Positions 1-7,766 of a DNA stretch of 64,000 bases are shown here, in pieces. A program made the translations under genes and the position numbers. Every line of letters begins with the position of its first letter. Position 1 is the first letter of the stretch. The notes beneath the pieces were generated by a model. The model was given only the letters and a program-made list of their open reading frames with translations, was not told where the DNA came from and did not search any database. Source of the DNA: Thiohalocapsa halophila (GTDB taxonomy: Bacteria; Pseudomonadota; Gammaproteobacteria; Chromatiales; Chromatiaceae); contig NZ_NRRV01000023.1 of NCBI RefSeq assembly GCF_016583825.1, positions 1-64,000 of the forward strand, written 5' to 3'.

Positions 1-295
1 GTCGACGACGACATGCCCTTCTGAGCCTGCTCCTCGCAGCGAGCCTCGCAGCCAGTACCCCGTGCCCCTCGGGCGGGCGTCGCGGAACTGTTCACCGTTT
101 ATGCGCAGGTTCGCTCAGCCGCTAACAAGCAGTCGCGCCCTGCACTGGTCGCCTTCCCCGTACAGGGGATCGATCCCTCCTTGGGTGGCAGCGTCTGTCG
201 TCAACGCATCGCACTGGCCTCTGCTACGACAGTGCAGACTTGTTCCGCCCTTCCCGACTCCCGCGACAGGTCCTCAGCCTTCTCGTTTTCCCGGC
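1..295. other. No supported gene
   Basis: I see no coding region with family resemblance here. Open frames exist on the plus strand, but their proline/serine/arginine-rich composition is typical of chance frames in GC-rich DNA. The stretch lies just downstream of the truncated minus-strand reading frames at 296-1026 and may be more mobile-element debris. Confidence 0.4.
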
Positions 296-565
296 TCAGC
301 CCTCGATTAGCCGGAAACGCCGATCGAAGTTCATCGTCTGCAACACCCGTTTCATGGCCTTCCAGTCAGCCTTACTCAGCTTTCTGAGATCCAGCTTGCG
401 TGCGTAAGCGGTGCTCTTGAGCTCCAATGTGGTCTTGCCGAGCCGGATCTCTTCAAGATAGTTCTCTTGCCAGTCATACCCCTCTTTTTCGGCCTCATCG
501 GAGACCTTCACGCCCCGCTCCTCTTCGGGGAGCAAGAATTCCCATTTCACATCCCGCAGCAGCAT
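296..565 (-). CDS. Unrecognised C-terminal fragment, out of frame with pglZ remnant
   Basis: An 89-residue charged frame opens with MLLRDVKWEFLLPEE and ends DRRFRLIEG. I do not recognise the family. The frame stays open upstream of this ATG to about position 630 (coding for SGYRDLIAQDGRS before the Met), so the listed start is probably not a true start and the frame looks like the tail of a longer protein. It overlaps the end of the pglZ remnant in another frame, which suggests a frameshift or recombination junction around 570-640. Likely non-functional. Confidence 0.45.
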   Translation of the reverse strand: MLLRDVKWEFLLPEEERGVKVSDEAEKEGYDWQENYLEEIRLGKTTLELKSTAYARKLDLRKLSKADWKAMKRVLQTMNFDRRFRLIEG

Positions 566-1026
566 GATGGACCGCCCATCCTGCGCAATAAGATCTCGGT
601 ATCCGCTGGGCTGACGAGCTTCTTCAGCCGTTCCAGCCGCTCCCGACTGACGAAGAACTTGGCCCGGTCGGCGAGGTGCTGGCGCAGGGACTGTTGGCTG
701 AGACCCAGCTCGGCGAGCAGCATCGAGGCCCGGTCCGCGCTGAAGCTCGCGCTATACAGGCGGATGTCGAGCAGCCAGTCCTGGTCGGGTGCGGGCGGTT
801 CGAACGGGGCATAGAACACGTAGCGGCCGCTCGGGTCCTCTTGTTCCAGGCGGACCTTCACCTCAAGCGCCGAGTGCTCGTCGAGGCGCAGTACTGAGAC
901 GCAATCAAGGGCAAGCTCGACCAACACCACCTCGAACTCGCGCTCCGGGTCATGCCAGAAGACGACGCGGTGGCCGTCGTGGTGGAAGCGTTCGGCCAGC
1001 GCGCCCTCGATACGTCGCCAGTCCAT
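547..1026 (-). pseudogene. pglZ: PglZ (type A, BREX) N-terminal fragment
   Basis: The first ~140 residues match the N-terminus of PglZ-type alkaline-phosphatase-fold proteins of BREX phage-defence systems: the start MDWRRIEGAL, then VVFWHDPEREFE, then YAPFEPPAPDQDWLLD and ADRASMLLAELGL. Full-length PglZ is about 800-900 residues; here the frame stops after about 159, before the phosphatase domain, so the protein cannot be active. I chose ATG at 1026; an upstream GTG at 1041 also fits. None of brxA, brxB, brxC, pglX or brxL is visible in the window, so this is an orphan remnant. VapBC lies directly upstream on the same strand. Confidence 0.7.
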
Positions 1027-1040
1027 GGGGGCGCTCCGCA

Positions 1041-1448
1041 CTAGGCAGACCAGTTTTCCATGGCCAGCCCGCTGATCCGTGCAAATTCACGCAGATTATT
1101 GGTCACCAGAACGGCGTCCATCGCCAAGGCGTGTGCCGCGATCCAGAGATCATTGCCACCGATCGGCGTGCCGGCTGCCTTCAGGCGGGTCGATTGCTCC
1201 GCGTAGTGTCGGCAGATGCCCGCGTCGACCGGAAAGGCCACGCGCACCTGCCGGATCAGTAGCCCGAGTCGCTGCAACACGTCCTGCTTGCGGGTGCCGC
1301 GCTCGGCACCTTTGAGCAGTTCCGCATAAGTCACGAACGACATGCAGAGCAGCGCGTCCTCGGGCAGGTCGTTGATCCGCTTGGCAATCCCCGGTGGGCG
1401 ATGCTTCATCAGATAGATCAGGATGTTGGCGTCGAGCATATAGGTCAC
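1041..1448 (-). CDS. vapC: VapC-type PIN-domain toxin
   Basis: A 135-residue PIN-domain ribonuclease, the toxin of a type II toxin-antitoxin pair. The active-site acidic residues are in place: Asp in MLDANILIYL near the N-terminus, Glu in YAELLKGAE (~residue 43), and Asp in GGNDLWIAAHA (~residue 100), followed by the usual VTNNLREF segment. The start is GTG; this codon overlaps the antitoxin stop (GTGA), so translation is coupled. VapC proteins usually cut initiator tRNA or a few other tRNAs; the target of this one is unknown. The gene appears intact. Confidence 0.9.
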   Translation of the reverse strand: MTYMLDANILIYLMKHRPPGIAKRINDLPEDALLCMSFVTYAELLKGAERGTRKQDVLQRLGLLIRQVRVAFPVDAGICRHYAEQSTRLKAAGTPIGGNDLWIAAHALAMDAVLVTNNLREFARISGLAMENWSA

Positions 1449-1699
1449 AGATCGCTGCGCTCCTGCGCCGGTGTCTGACCGGCCCGATCCTCTTCTAGCG
1501 CACGGATGAGCTCGTCGTCGAAGCCGTCGAGGATCCGCAGCAACGCGTCGCCCCGCCGCTCGCGCAGCGGATGCAGGATCAGGTCCCCGTCCGCCGTGCG
1601 GCGAATCTCCACCTGATCTGTATCCAGTCGCAACTCCGCGGGAATGCGCACCGCCTGGCTGTTGCCGTTCATAAAGACGCGGGTGGTCAGGGTAGTCAT
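1445..1699 (-). CDS. vapB: VapB-type AbrB-fold antitoxin
   Basis: An 84-residue antitoxin starting at ATG 1699 with MTTLTTRVFMNGNSQAVRIP, a typical SpoVT/AbrB swapped-hairpin DNA-binding N-terminus, followed by an acidic C-terminus that would wrap the toxin. A longer frame upstream encodes a (Lys-Ala)n tract produced by a hexanucleotide repeat and is not needed; AbrB-type antitoxins start close to this Met. The pair probably autorepresses its own promoter, which would lie within or beside the repeat region at 1740-1818. Confidence 0.88.
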   Translation of the reverse strand: MTTLTTRVFMNGNSQAVRIPAELRLDTDQVEIRRTADGDLILHPLRERRGDALLRILDGFDDELIRALEEDRAGQTPAQERSDL

Positions 1700-1739
1700 G
1701 CAGACCTCCGATTGTACATCCTGGGCTGGATGTACTTTA

Positions 1740-1769
1740 GCTTTGGCTTTGGCTTTGGCTTTGGCTTTG
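1740..1769. repeat. Hexanucleotide tandem repeat (GCTTTG)5
   Basis: Five exact head-to-tail copies of GCTTTG lie 41 bp upstream of the vapB start codon. They fall in the likely promoter or leader of vapBC. Copy-number changes would move upstream promoter elements by 6 bp. Confidence 0.9.
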
Positions 1770-1783
1770 GGGGGATGCAAGGG

Positions 1784-1818
1784 TAGTGGTTAGTGGTTAG
1801 TGGTTAGTGGTTAGTGGT
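1784..1818. repeat. Heptanucleotide tandem repeat (TAGTGGT)5
   Basis: Five exact copies of TAGTGGT sit just beyond the GCTTTG array and before the 3' end of the dead PIN gene. Two unrelated short arrays side by side upstream of vapBC suggest slipped-strand mutability. Confidence 0.9.
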
Positions 1819-1834
1819 TAGCCGAGCAGGGAGT

Positions 1835-2118
1835 GCGTCCTTGTGATGCTCCGGTAGTACGACTGCGCGAGCCGCAATCCTCGGCGTGACAGGAAGAAAG
1901 CTCACAGTCTGAAAAGCCTCGACGACTGTCAGGCAGTCATCCAGCGACATGGCGAGGTCGATGCGGCCGTGAGTATGAAGCCATGCCCTTTAGAAGCAGG
2001 AAATTGCTGAAACCGCGATTTCGTCGGCTGCCTCGATCAGGGCGATCGTCCCGGCGTCGAGCTTGCCATTGATCTGCTTGGTCCACCTATACCAGAGGTG
2101 GGTGTCGAGCAGGATCAT
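1835..2118 (-). pseudogene. Dead PIN-domain (VapC-like) toxin gene
   Basis: Reading from ATG 2118, the sequence encodes [12 protein letters not shown] and then EIAVSAISCF, a PIN-domain N-terminus. Codon 43 (1990-1992) is TAA; in the same frame the protein then resumes with RAWLHTHGRIDLAMSLDDC and VSFLPVTPRIAARAVVLPEHHKD, the expected middle and end of the family (the stop replaces what is normally a Glu-Leu position). The last segment, which should carry the final acidic residues, is lost into the TAGTGGT array. The start overlaps an antitoxin-like stop in an ATGA arrangement. Clearly inactivated. Confidence 0.7.
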
Positions 2119-2200
2119 TCATCGAGGCCCCAGTCCGAGGGAGGTGCACTGCTCATCACGTCCCCCAGCTCGACAACCGCCACCGTGTGCTCCAGTACCA
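2115..2200 (-). pseudogene. 3' remnant of the antitoxin gene partnering the dead PIN toxin
   Basis: The frame ending at TGA 2115 reads [22 protein letters not shown] and overlaps the PIN-gene start by 4 bp (ATGA), the usual coupling of type II antitoxin and toxin genes. The antitoxin's 5' part is missing; the other strand here encodes a RadC fragment. The upstream limit at ~2200 is approximate. Inference from position and overlap rather than from a recognised antitoxin motif. Confidence 0.4.
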
Positions 2201-2456
2201 CGAGCTGTTCCGGGGTACCGTCGACGGGGCCAGTGTGCATTTGCGCGAGGTGGCAAGGCTGGTGCCCCACGCGAACGCTGCCGCCGTGATCCTGGCCCAC
2301 AACCATCCCTCAGGCGTCGCTGAGCCCAGTCACTCAGACTTGCGGATCACGCAGCGCTTGCAGGATGCGCTGGCCTTGATCGAGGTGCGGGTGCTCGACG
2401 ATATCGTGATCGGTGAAGGCGAAGGCGCGTCCTTTGCTGAGCGTGGGCTGTTGTAG
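2169..2456 (+). pseudogene. radC: RadC/JAB-domain C-terminal fragment
   Basis: Matches the C-terminal half of RadC-family (DUF2466, JAB/MPN metalloprotease-like) proteins: [20 protein letters not shown], then the metal-binding [12 protein letters not shown] with a following SHSD, and the end [14 protein letters not shown]. The coding resemblance begins at about 2169; the HhH-containing N-terminal half is absent, so this is a truncated copy as often seen in mobile islands, where radC-like genes ride on integrative elements. A GTG at 2187 could start an 89-residue product, but no evidence suggests it is expressed. Confidence 0.75.
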
Positions 2457-2802
2457 CCGTCTGAGACTAGGCACATACTGTTTACCGCCCAGGCGCGTGA
2501 TAGCTTGCGGCCAGATGTACTGGCCGCCGTGCGCCGCGATTGGCACGATTCGGTCACGCAACGGACACTGGATCTAGGCTTGCCGATTGGCAGCAAACGG
2601 CCATGAGCAGACCTTGACGCTTCCACTCACCACCGCCAGTATTCCTAAGACTGGCGTAACTCGACGCGTTAGCGGCCCGACTTTAGGGCTTGTCACCCGT
2701 GCGCGTTTTCAGTTGTTGTTTTTTTATACTCGCCCGCCTCGCTCATCGTTAGGGAAACCGAAAACTGCGGAGATGAGGGAGACGCACATTTAGGTGCCCA
2801 TT
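2457..2802. other. Intergenic stretch with a possible coding fragment
   Basis: No complete gene. Around 2497-2607 the plus strand reads SLRPDVLAAVRRDWHDSVT and ends in PIGSKRP before TGA; it looks like the C-terminus of a real protein, but I cannot assign it. The rest carries no recognisable feature apart from a T-rich tract near 2716-2728. Confidence 0.3.
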
Positions 2803-3636
2803 ATGCTTCTGCGCAATATCTGCGATGAAGGTCAAGTATTAAGCAGAGAGTTCTTGAACAGTGAAGACGCCATTTTCCATTACACACGAAAAGAAACGGT
2901 AATCGAGCATATACTTGGGGGAGAATTACCGCACCTGAGGTTCGGGCATTTCTCCGGAACAAACGACCCATGGGAATACCGTCCAAAGGCCACCACAGTT
3001 TCTGGTTTCGCTCCAAGTGGACGCGACACGATGCTCGACGAAGCCTTTTGGTGGGTCTACAGGATTCTTCAGCAATCAAGATTCCTTGCATTTTGCACCA
3101 ACAGATATGGTCGCGATGGAGACATCAGCGAAAGCGGACTTTTGAAGCCAAGAATGTGGGCGCAATATGGCGAGAACCACTGGGGAGTATGCCTGGTGCT
3201 GTCGAAAACCGACTTGGAGAAGTCCTTGAAGCGAGACGAAAACAATCTTCAGGAGTTTTTGAAGTCCGAGGTTACATATGTGGACCCAGATGAACAACGC
3301 ATCCCGGGTTTGCCAATAGATGCTCGGCGAATACGCAACCACAATCTCTACGAAGTAGCCCTGCAATATGTTTTGGATAACAAAGATGTGCTTTACTTTC
3401 GGAAGGCACGAGACTTCGAAGACGAGCGTGAGTATCGGGTGGTGTATCTGAACAAGATGCAGCACCCGACAGAAGAAGTCTTTGTCACTATCAGGGATGC
3501 CTTGAAAGGTATAGTGTTTGGTGATCGGTTTCCGGACCAATACCGACCAGCCATCGTACATTTAGTCGAACCTTTGAAGCTTGAGCTGCGGCGTGTACGT
3601 TGGCAGGATAGCGCGTATGTGTTGACCTCTCTGTAG
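2803..3636 (+). CDS. DUF2971 family protein
   Basis: A 277-residue protein of the DUF2971 family, common in genomic islands and of unknown function. Characteristic segments are FHYTRKETVIEHIL near the N-terminus, GTNDPWEYRP (the family Asn-Asp-Pro), KPRMWAQYGENHWGVCLVLS in the middle, and KARDFEDEREYRVVYL toward the end. The start at ATG 2803 has AGGTG six bases upstream; GTG 2794 in frame is the alternative. Base composition is clearly lower in G+C than the core genes, consistent with horizontal acquisition. DUF2971 genes often lie near defence genes, but no partner is evident. Confidence 0.8.
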   Translation: MLLRNICDEGQVLSREFLNSEDAIFHYTRKETVIEHILGGELPHLRFGHFSGTNDPWEYRPKATTVSGFAPSGRDTMLDEAFWWVYRILQQSRFLAFCTNRYGRDGDISESGLLKPRMWAQYGENHWGVCLVLSKTDLEKSLKRDENNLQEFLKSEVTYVDPDEQRIPGLPIDARRIRNHNLYEVALQYVLDNKDVLYFRKARDFEDEREYRVVYLNKMQHPTEEVFVTIRDALKGIVFGDRFPDQYRPAIVHLVEPLKLELRRVRWQDSAYVLTSL

Positions 3637-4149
3637 CGGGCGCGGAGAATGTCACCCTGATTTCGGCTCGATTGTGCTTGACCCCGTATCCTTAATTCTG
3701 ATGTATTGAGGAGGAGGCGCTTTTGCCCATGAGGCTCGATCAGGAGCGTAGGCGGCGCTCAGACCTAAGACCACCGAAGGCCGCTTAGCGGGAGTAAACA
3801 GCCCGCAGTAGCATGGCGACTTCACCGCCCAGGATAGGCTTTAGGACACCTGATTACCGAGAAGACTCAGGCAACACCCAGCCTCGCTAGCGTTCTGTTT
3901 TTTAGATAAGAAACCTGGGGACTGCGAATGCGGACCAGCGTCGTCATCTGGCTGGTGTCCCCCAGCCCGATCCAAGCGAAGGTCGAGCGAGCGTTTACCA
4001 GGGTGAAATAAACACTTGCTACCAGCTCGAGGCGCGAGGCGGTTGAATTTCGTAGGTTATCAGGTGGGGACAAGCAAGCCTGTTGGTAGCGTTCGGGTAC
4101 CGCTCAACTACCTTTTGTTTTCTTCGTACAAATGTCTGCGGAGGTTACG
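3637..4149. other. Gene-free stretch
   Basis: About 510 bp with no supported gene. Short frames exist on both strands but lack a start with ribosome binding site or any family resemblance. The segment may contain insertion-sequence debris; I could not identify an element. Confidence 0.4.
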
Positions 4150-4485
4150 ATGTTCAAAGCGAAATGGCTCGTGGCAATCCCTGCGACGAGCCTTTGCATG
4201 GTTGCAACCCTCAGTGGTTGCGGTGACTCAGTTGACTACACCCCCAGTCCTCCAGTAAGCGAAAGCGCTGTAGTTCGGGCATACGAGAGTGCTGTGATGT
4301 GCGATGCGCTGCCACCGGGGACGATCGGCATAAACAAGAGGCTAGACCCGGTGTACGAACCCTGCGTTAAGCTCAACGATTTTGTAGAACGCGTCGAGAA
4401 CAATGGATTGGACGACCTAGGTGACAGCGCTCGCAAGGATTACCAACATATTCGGTCCGTGCACTTAGAGAGGTTTGGCTACTAG
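4150..4485 (+). CDS. Small predicted lipoprotein, unknown function
   Basis: A 111-residue protein starting at ATG 4150 behind a strong GGAGG. It has a positively charged N-terminus, a hydrophobic stretch and the lipobox LSGC (Cys ~23), so it should be lipid-anchored in the envelope. The mature part has two further cysteines (VMCDALPPG and YEPCVK) and no recognised domain. It belongs to a run of six envelope or secreted protein genes between 4.1 and 10.8 kb. Confidence 0.7.
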   Translation: MFKAKWLVAIPATSLCMVATLSGCGDSVDYTPSPPVSESAVVRAYESAVMCDALPPGTIGINKRLDPVYEPCVKLNDFVERVENNGLDDLGDSARKDYQHIRSVHLERFGY

Positions 4486-4668
4486 GTGTAGCTTCGCCTT
4501 ACTTGGGCTTTGATCATAACTCCGTCCACCTGCCGCAGCGGTCTCTGGCGCACCAGACTAAGTAGCTAATTTTCAAGGCTTGGCAGGCGGGACACCACCG
4601 GCGAACGGGGTTTTGGGCGGACTTATGATCAAGGCCCTTACTTGGGCTGAAGGGCGTCGGAAAGGCTG
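4486..4668. other. Convergent intergenic region
   Basis: Short region between convergent genes. It includes two related segments with CTTACTTGGGCT near 4498 and 4637, an imperfect direct repeat. No clear terminator hairpin seen. Confidence 0.35.
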
Positions 4669-5259
4669 CTATTTCGTATCTGATTTCGGCTCTAGGTCAT
4701 CTTCCGAGAATTGCTCCGAAAATTTCGTGGCTTCGTCAAGGACGATTTCGGGGTCGGTCTTGATAACCCTCCCGTCCTTGGTTCTGATGCGGGCAATCCA
4801 AGCAATGGACGCATAGTATTCAGACGCCTCGTTCTCGGAGTATAGTCTCCATGTAGCGTCAAGCCGCTTATAGGCGTCGGCCGCGATATCTACGATATCT
4901 GTCGACGACAGAGTTCTAATGTGTGCCCCCCACACGTCAAAGACTAAGAAGCGAACCTCAATGGCGGAGAGGGCTTCCTGCGTTTTGATTGCGTATCGAG
5001 TGGTGTATTCGTAGCGACGTTTTTCTTTGTCGAAGGCTGTCTTTATCCCTACTGTCCCATCGATGTCGGCTGGTAACGAGCCGTCATGTATGGTGATCCA
5101 TTTGCGCGTGAGAGATGAGCCGGCATTCAGGAGAACTCCGTACCCGAGTTCCGTCCCAATCGATCCTCCGGGTTCTCTGGTTACCTCTTGTCCGGCGGCA
5201 GCACTCCCTACAATAAGCCAGAATATTGCAACCCCGGTCGTAATTCGATATCCGGTCAT
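4669..5259 (-). CDS. Predicted exported protein, unknown function
   Basis: A 196-residue protein with an N-terminal signal peptide (ATG 5259 behind GGAGAAGAAG; hydrophobic TTGVAIFWLIVGSAAAG, likely cleaved after the Ala-Gly region). The mature part is rich in aromatic and charged residues with beta-like spacing (RKWITIHDGS, YEYTTRYAIKT, EVRFLVFDVWG) and lacks cysteines. I recognise no family. An in-frame GTG at 5274 is an alternative start. Divergently placed relative to the following DUF1835-like fragment. Confidence 0.6.
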   Translation of the reverse strand: MTGYRITTGVAIFWLIVGSAAAGQEVTREPGGSIGTELGYGVLLNAGSSLTRKWITIHDGSLPADIDGTVGIKTAFDKEKRRYEYTTRYAIKTQEALSAIEVRFLVFDVWGAHIRTLSSTDIVDIAADAYKRLDATWRLYSENEASEYYASIAWIARIRTKDGRVIKTDPEIVLDEATKFSEQFSEDDLEPKSDTK

Positions 5260-5628
5260 TCTCTTCTTCTCCACCTTTCGGTAGTGTCGTCAACCGAAAC
5301 GTCGTCCACAATGAACGCCATGTTCGGCGACCCTTGCCAGTTGGCTACACACGAGGTTCGGCCGACTTATGATCCCACAGTGGACCTTTAGGGTCGAGGG
5401 AGCGACGGCACGGCCCGCTCGCTCGCCAGAGCGTGTGACGGCTTCGGGGTCGGGAACTGCCGCTGGCTCCCAGTCGGGCAGTGTCCGCAGCCAGGCCCAG
5501 AGCAGACGTTCGGGCCAGCATCCCCGTCAGGCGGCTGTCAGCCGCTACCGCTCCTTCGACTCGCGTAAAATGTCAGCGCCCTAAGCTGGACGCGTTGACC
5601 GCGACACGGCGCAGAGACGAGTTGACTG
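5260..5628. other. Gene-free stretch
   Basis: About 370 bp with no supported gene; frames seen on both strands look like chance. It probably contains the promoters for the exported protein on the minus strand and for the small frame starting at 5629. Confidence 0.35.
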
Positions 5629-5796
5629 ATGGCCAGAGTACTCCATCTCGCCCTGGGTGGCAGCGCCGCGGGCAGTCTGCGTGTCGCCTGTCGGTCCCAC
5701 GGTCTGCCTGGCACCGCACTCAGCATCCCGGACGATCTGAGCCATAGTGAGCCTGGAGTGAGGGGCCTAGTGCAAGGTGAGCTGGAGGCACGGTAA
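5629..5796 (+). pseudogene. Truncated DUF1835-like N-terminal fragment
   Basis: A 55-codon frame starting at ATG 5629 reads ARVLHLALGGSAAGSLR and then GLPGTALSIPDDLSH, which resembles the N-terminal DUF1835 segment (LH...GDSAAGSLR ... DDLS.GP). Full proteins run to 200-350 residues; here the resemblance ends after ~42 residues and the frame stops at 5796, overlapping the next start codon (TAATG). Probably a decayed gene whose 5' end has been retained, or a small leader for the next gene. Confidence 0.5.
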
Positions 5797-6674
5797 TGAA
5801 ACGTATCATCGCAGCAATCATTGTTCTTGCAGGTCTCGACACCTGCTACGCTGCCGAGTGGAAGGTCTCCGCCGCCTTCGCGGATGGAGAGTTCGCTAGG
5901 ATCGTTATCGACACGACTGGGGAGTTGCGCGTGCAGTGCGCCCTCAAAAACGCGTCCGGAACCACAATAGCGGCGCAGCCATGGACGGTCCATGCCCCGG
6001 CGACCGAGGTTATCGTAGCCACTCATGGACGTTCTTGGGAAACCGTGACGTGCTCTGCGCGGGACGCTGCAGGCAGCTCCGTGCTGCCTGGTTTGAATCA
6101 GGAACCTGATGTCGGGAGTTCTGAGGGAGCGAACGGATTCCCAACCGATGGCAAGAATCCGGTTCTTGAAGGTGACCACAGTTTCGCGATGAGCTCGGAC
6201 GAATGGTTCGCTTGGAACAAGAGCGGAATACCCGAATGCGAGACGGTGCCCATCTACGCCTTTGACGGGGCCGACTGGCGAGAGGTTCTAGCATGGACGC
6301 AGACACGTCTCACAGAGCTAGGGTACGATCCGGGCGGAATTGACGGCAAGGACGGACCTAAGACCAGAGCCGCGTTGCACGCGTTCGTCGCCGATCACGG
6401 CCTGGTTCAAGACGCGCGCTTACTTGAGCTGAATGTGTTCGCTGCGTTGATATCGGGAACGTGCTTCGTGCCGAAGGTCGCGCACATCTTGAAATGCGAC
6501 GAGGCGATCTCGTCAGGTCCCGGTTGGAAGCTTCAGCTTAAGTTGCTCGACGCCGGGCGCGGTGAAACTCTCGGAAAGATTCAGCAAGAAGCGAGTGAGC
6601 GTTGCATCTCCGGAGAGTGGAATCCAAAGCAGGTCGAGCAGCACCTCGCAGAACGGCTCAACGAGCTGCCTTGA
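5796..6674 (+). CDS. Exported protein with unrecognised domain plus peptidoglycan-binding domain
   Basis: A 292-residue protein with a cleavable signal peptide (MKRIIAAIIVLAGLDTCYA, then AEWKV). Residues ~22-90 form a domain shared with the lipoproteins at 6780-7495 and 10025-10771: a beta-rich block with RIVIDTTGELRVQCAL, a conserved Trp-x-Val before an APATEV segment, and a final VTCSA cysteine. Residues ~165-212 (TQTRLTELGYDPGGIDG ... TRAALHAF) are a PG_binding_1-type peptidoglycan-binding module. The remainder has paired cysteines. Start chosen at ATG 5796 with GGAGG upstream. Likely periplasmic and wall-associated; function unknown. Confidence 0.72.
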   Translation: MKRIIAAIIVLAGLDTCYAAEWKVSAAFADGEFARIVIDTTGELRVQCALKNASGTTIAAQPWTVHAPATEVIVATHGRSWETVTCSARDAAGSSVLPGLNQEPDVGSSEGANGFPTDGKNPVLEGDHSFAMSSDEWFAWNKSGIPECETVPIYAFDGADWREVLAWTQTRLTELGYDPGGIDGKDGPKTRAALHAFVADHGLVQDARLLELNVFAALISGTCFVPKVAHILKCDEAISSGPGWKLQLKLLDAGRGETLGKIQQEASERCISGEWNPKQVEQHLAERLNELP

Positions 6675-6779
6675 CCACACTTGTTGTCGGACTCAACGGA
6701 GTGGAAGAGAGGTCGTCCGGCATCGGCACCGTCGTACAATAAGCGACCTGGCCGGAGTCCCACTATTTTATATCCCGCT

Positions 6780-7495
6780 TCAATACCAGCAGCGTACCGA
6801 ATCCCAGATAATTCCTCCTGACCGTATTAGAATCTCGTCGGCCGGAGGCGTTACGATACCATCTTCGACACGAAGGTAATCACCCCCCCGTTTAGCAGCG
6901 CGCACTTCAGCCTCCGCGCTTCGTTCGTGCGGATGACGATGCCCACGTAGTCCGAACTGGCCTGGTAAGCCCTTTCGATATTCATCGGCTTGCTGCGAGC
7001 GGCAGCTTTGTCGTCTGTGCGCGTCTCGTCCGCTTCGAAGCGGTCACGGGCGAACCGTTCGTCCTCTGGCTTGCGGTTCTCAGCGTTTGCGGTGTAGATT
7101 CGATTGCACTCCGTTGCAGCCATTTTCCAGATGGGGCTCCCGATGCCATACGTCTCAAACTCTCGTCTATAGACCAACGCCAGATCGTCGAATGGCTGCT
7201 GCCGGCACACGTCAGCGAGCAATTGGCGCTGGTGCTCGTCTAGGCGCTCGCCCGGCTTATCACCACACACTTTCTTTATTGTTGCAAGCTCTCCGGCCGC
7301 ACTTGAGCAATCCTCGCAATAATTCTCCAGGTTATCGACTACCTCCATCGCGCACTGGTTCCATTCGGAAAGCGTCCTGATCTCGGCTGGCTGCTTCGCG
7401 GGACTAGCAGACTCTGTCGGCGAGGCCGCGCAGCCGGCGACCAGTAATGTCAGGCAAGCAGTTAGCGATCTGACGCGGCGGGACGATCTCGACAC
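6780..7495 (-). pseudogene. Lipoprotein gene interrupted by frameshift at a G7 run
   Basis: Starts with GTG 7495 behind GGAGGG and has a lipobox LVAGC (Cys ~22). As read, the frame runs 214 codons and stops at 6851-6853. Reading past the run of seven G (6883-6889 as C on the plus strand) in the next frame gives DYLRVEDGIVTPPADEILIR ... SVRCWY, stopping at 6780-6782. This aligns column for column with the end of the 10025-10771 protein (YVAVQDWIVQPPAEEITIR ... KVSC). The restored length (~238 residues) also matches that paralogue (248). With eight G the gene would be intact, so it is a recent pseudogene, phase-variable or a sequencing error. Confidence 0.75.
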
Positions 7496-7766
7496 GGAAA
7501 CCCTCCATTTTTGTGAGACGTACTCAAGCGCATCGGGTTTAGTCTATCGAATGTGTGTCAGATTGTGGCAGGCAACACCTTTGTGTGCTTTTTTGCAGCC
7601 CCGCTGCTCCCCTCACATGCTCGGGCGGCCCGGTGCGCCCGGCTGGGATCGAACACGCCTCGACGCCTGCTGTCGGGCGCCGTGATCACCCATCCGAGCC
7701 GCGGCATGGATCATGCCTACCATAGTTTTTGTTCGCAAGCTGAGTCCGGTATTCAGAGGTGCACAA
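7496..7766. other. Divergent intergenic region
   Basis: Separates the minus-strand lipoprotein from the plus-strand exported protein at 7767 and should hold both promoters. I see no confident promoter consensus and no gene. Confidence 0.35.

Noticed and set aside
1571-1786. Plus-strand ORF ending in a Phe-Gly repeat
   Set aside because: The repeat is the hexanucleotide array read in frame, and the rest is antisense to vapB.
3637-4149. Short ORF 3867-4073 on the minus strand as a gene
   Set aside because: No binding site, no family features, and the composition is not distinct from its surroundings.
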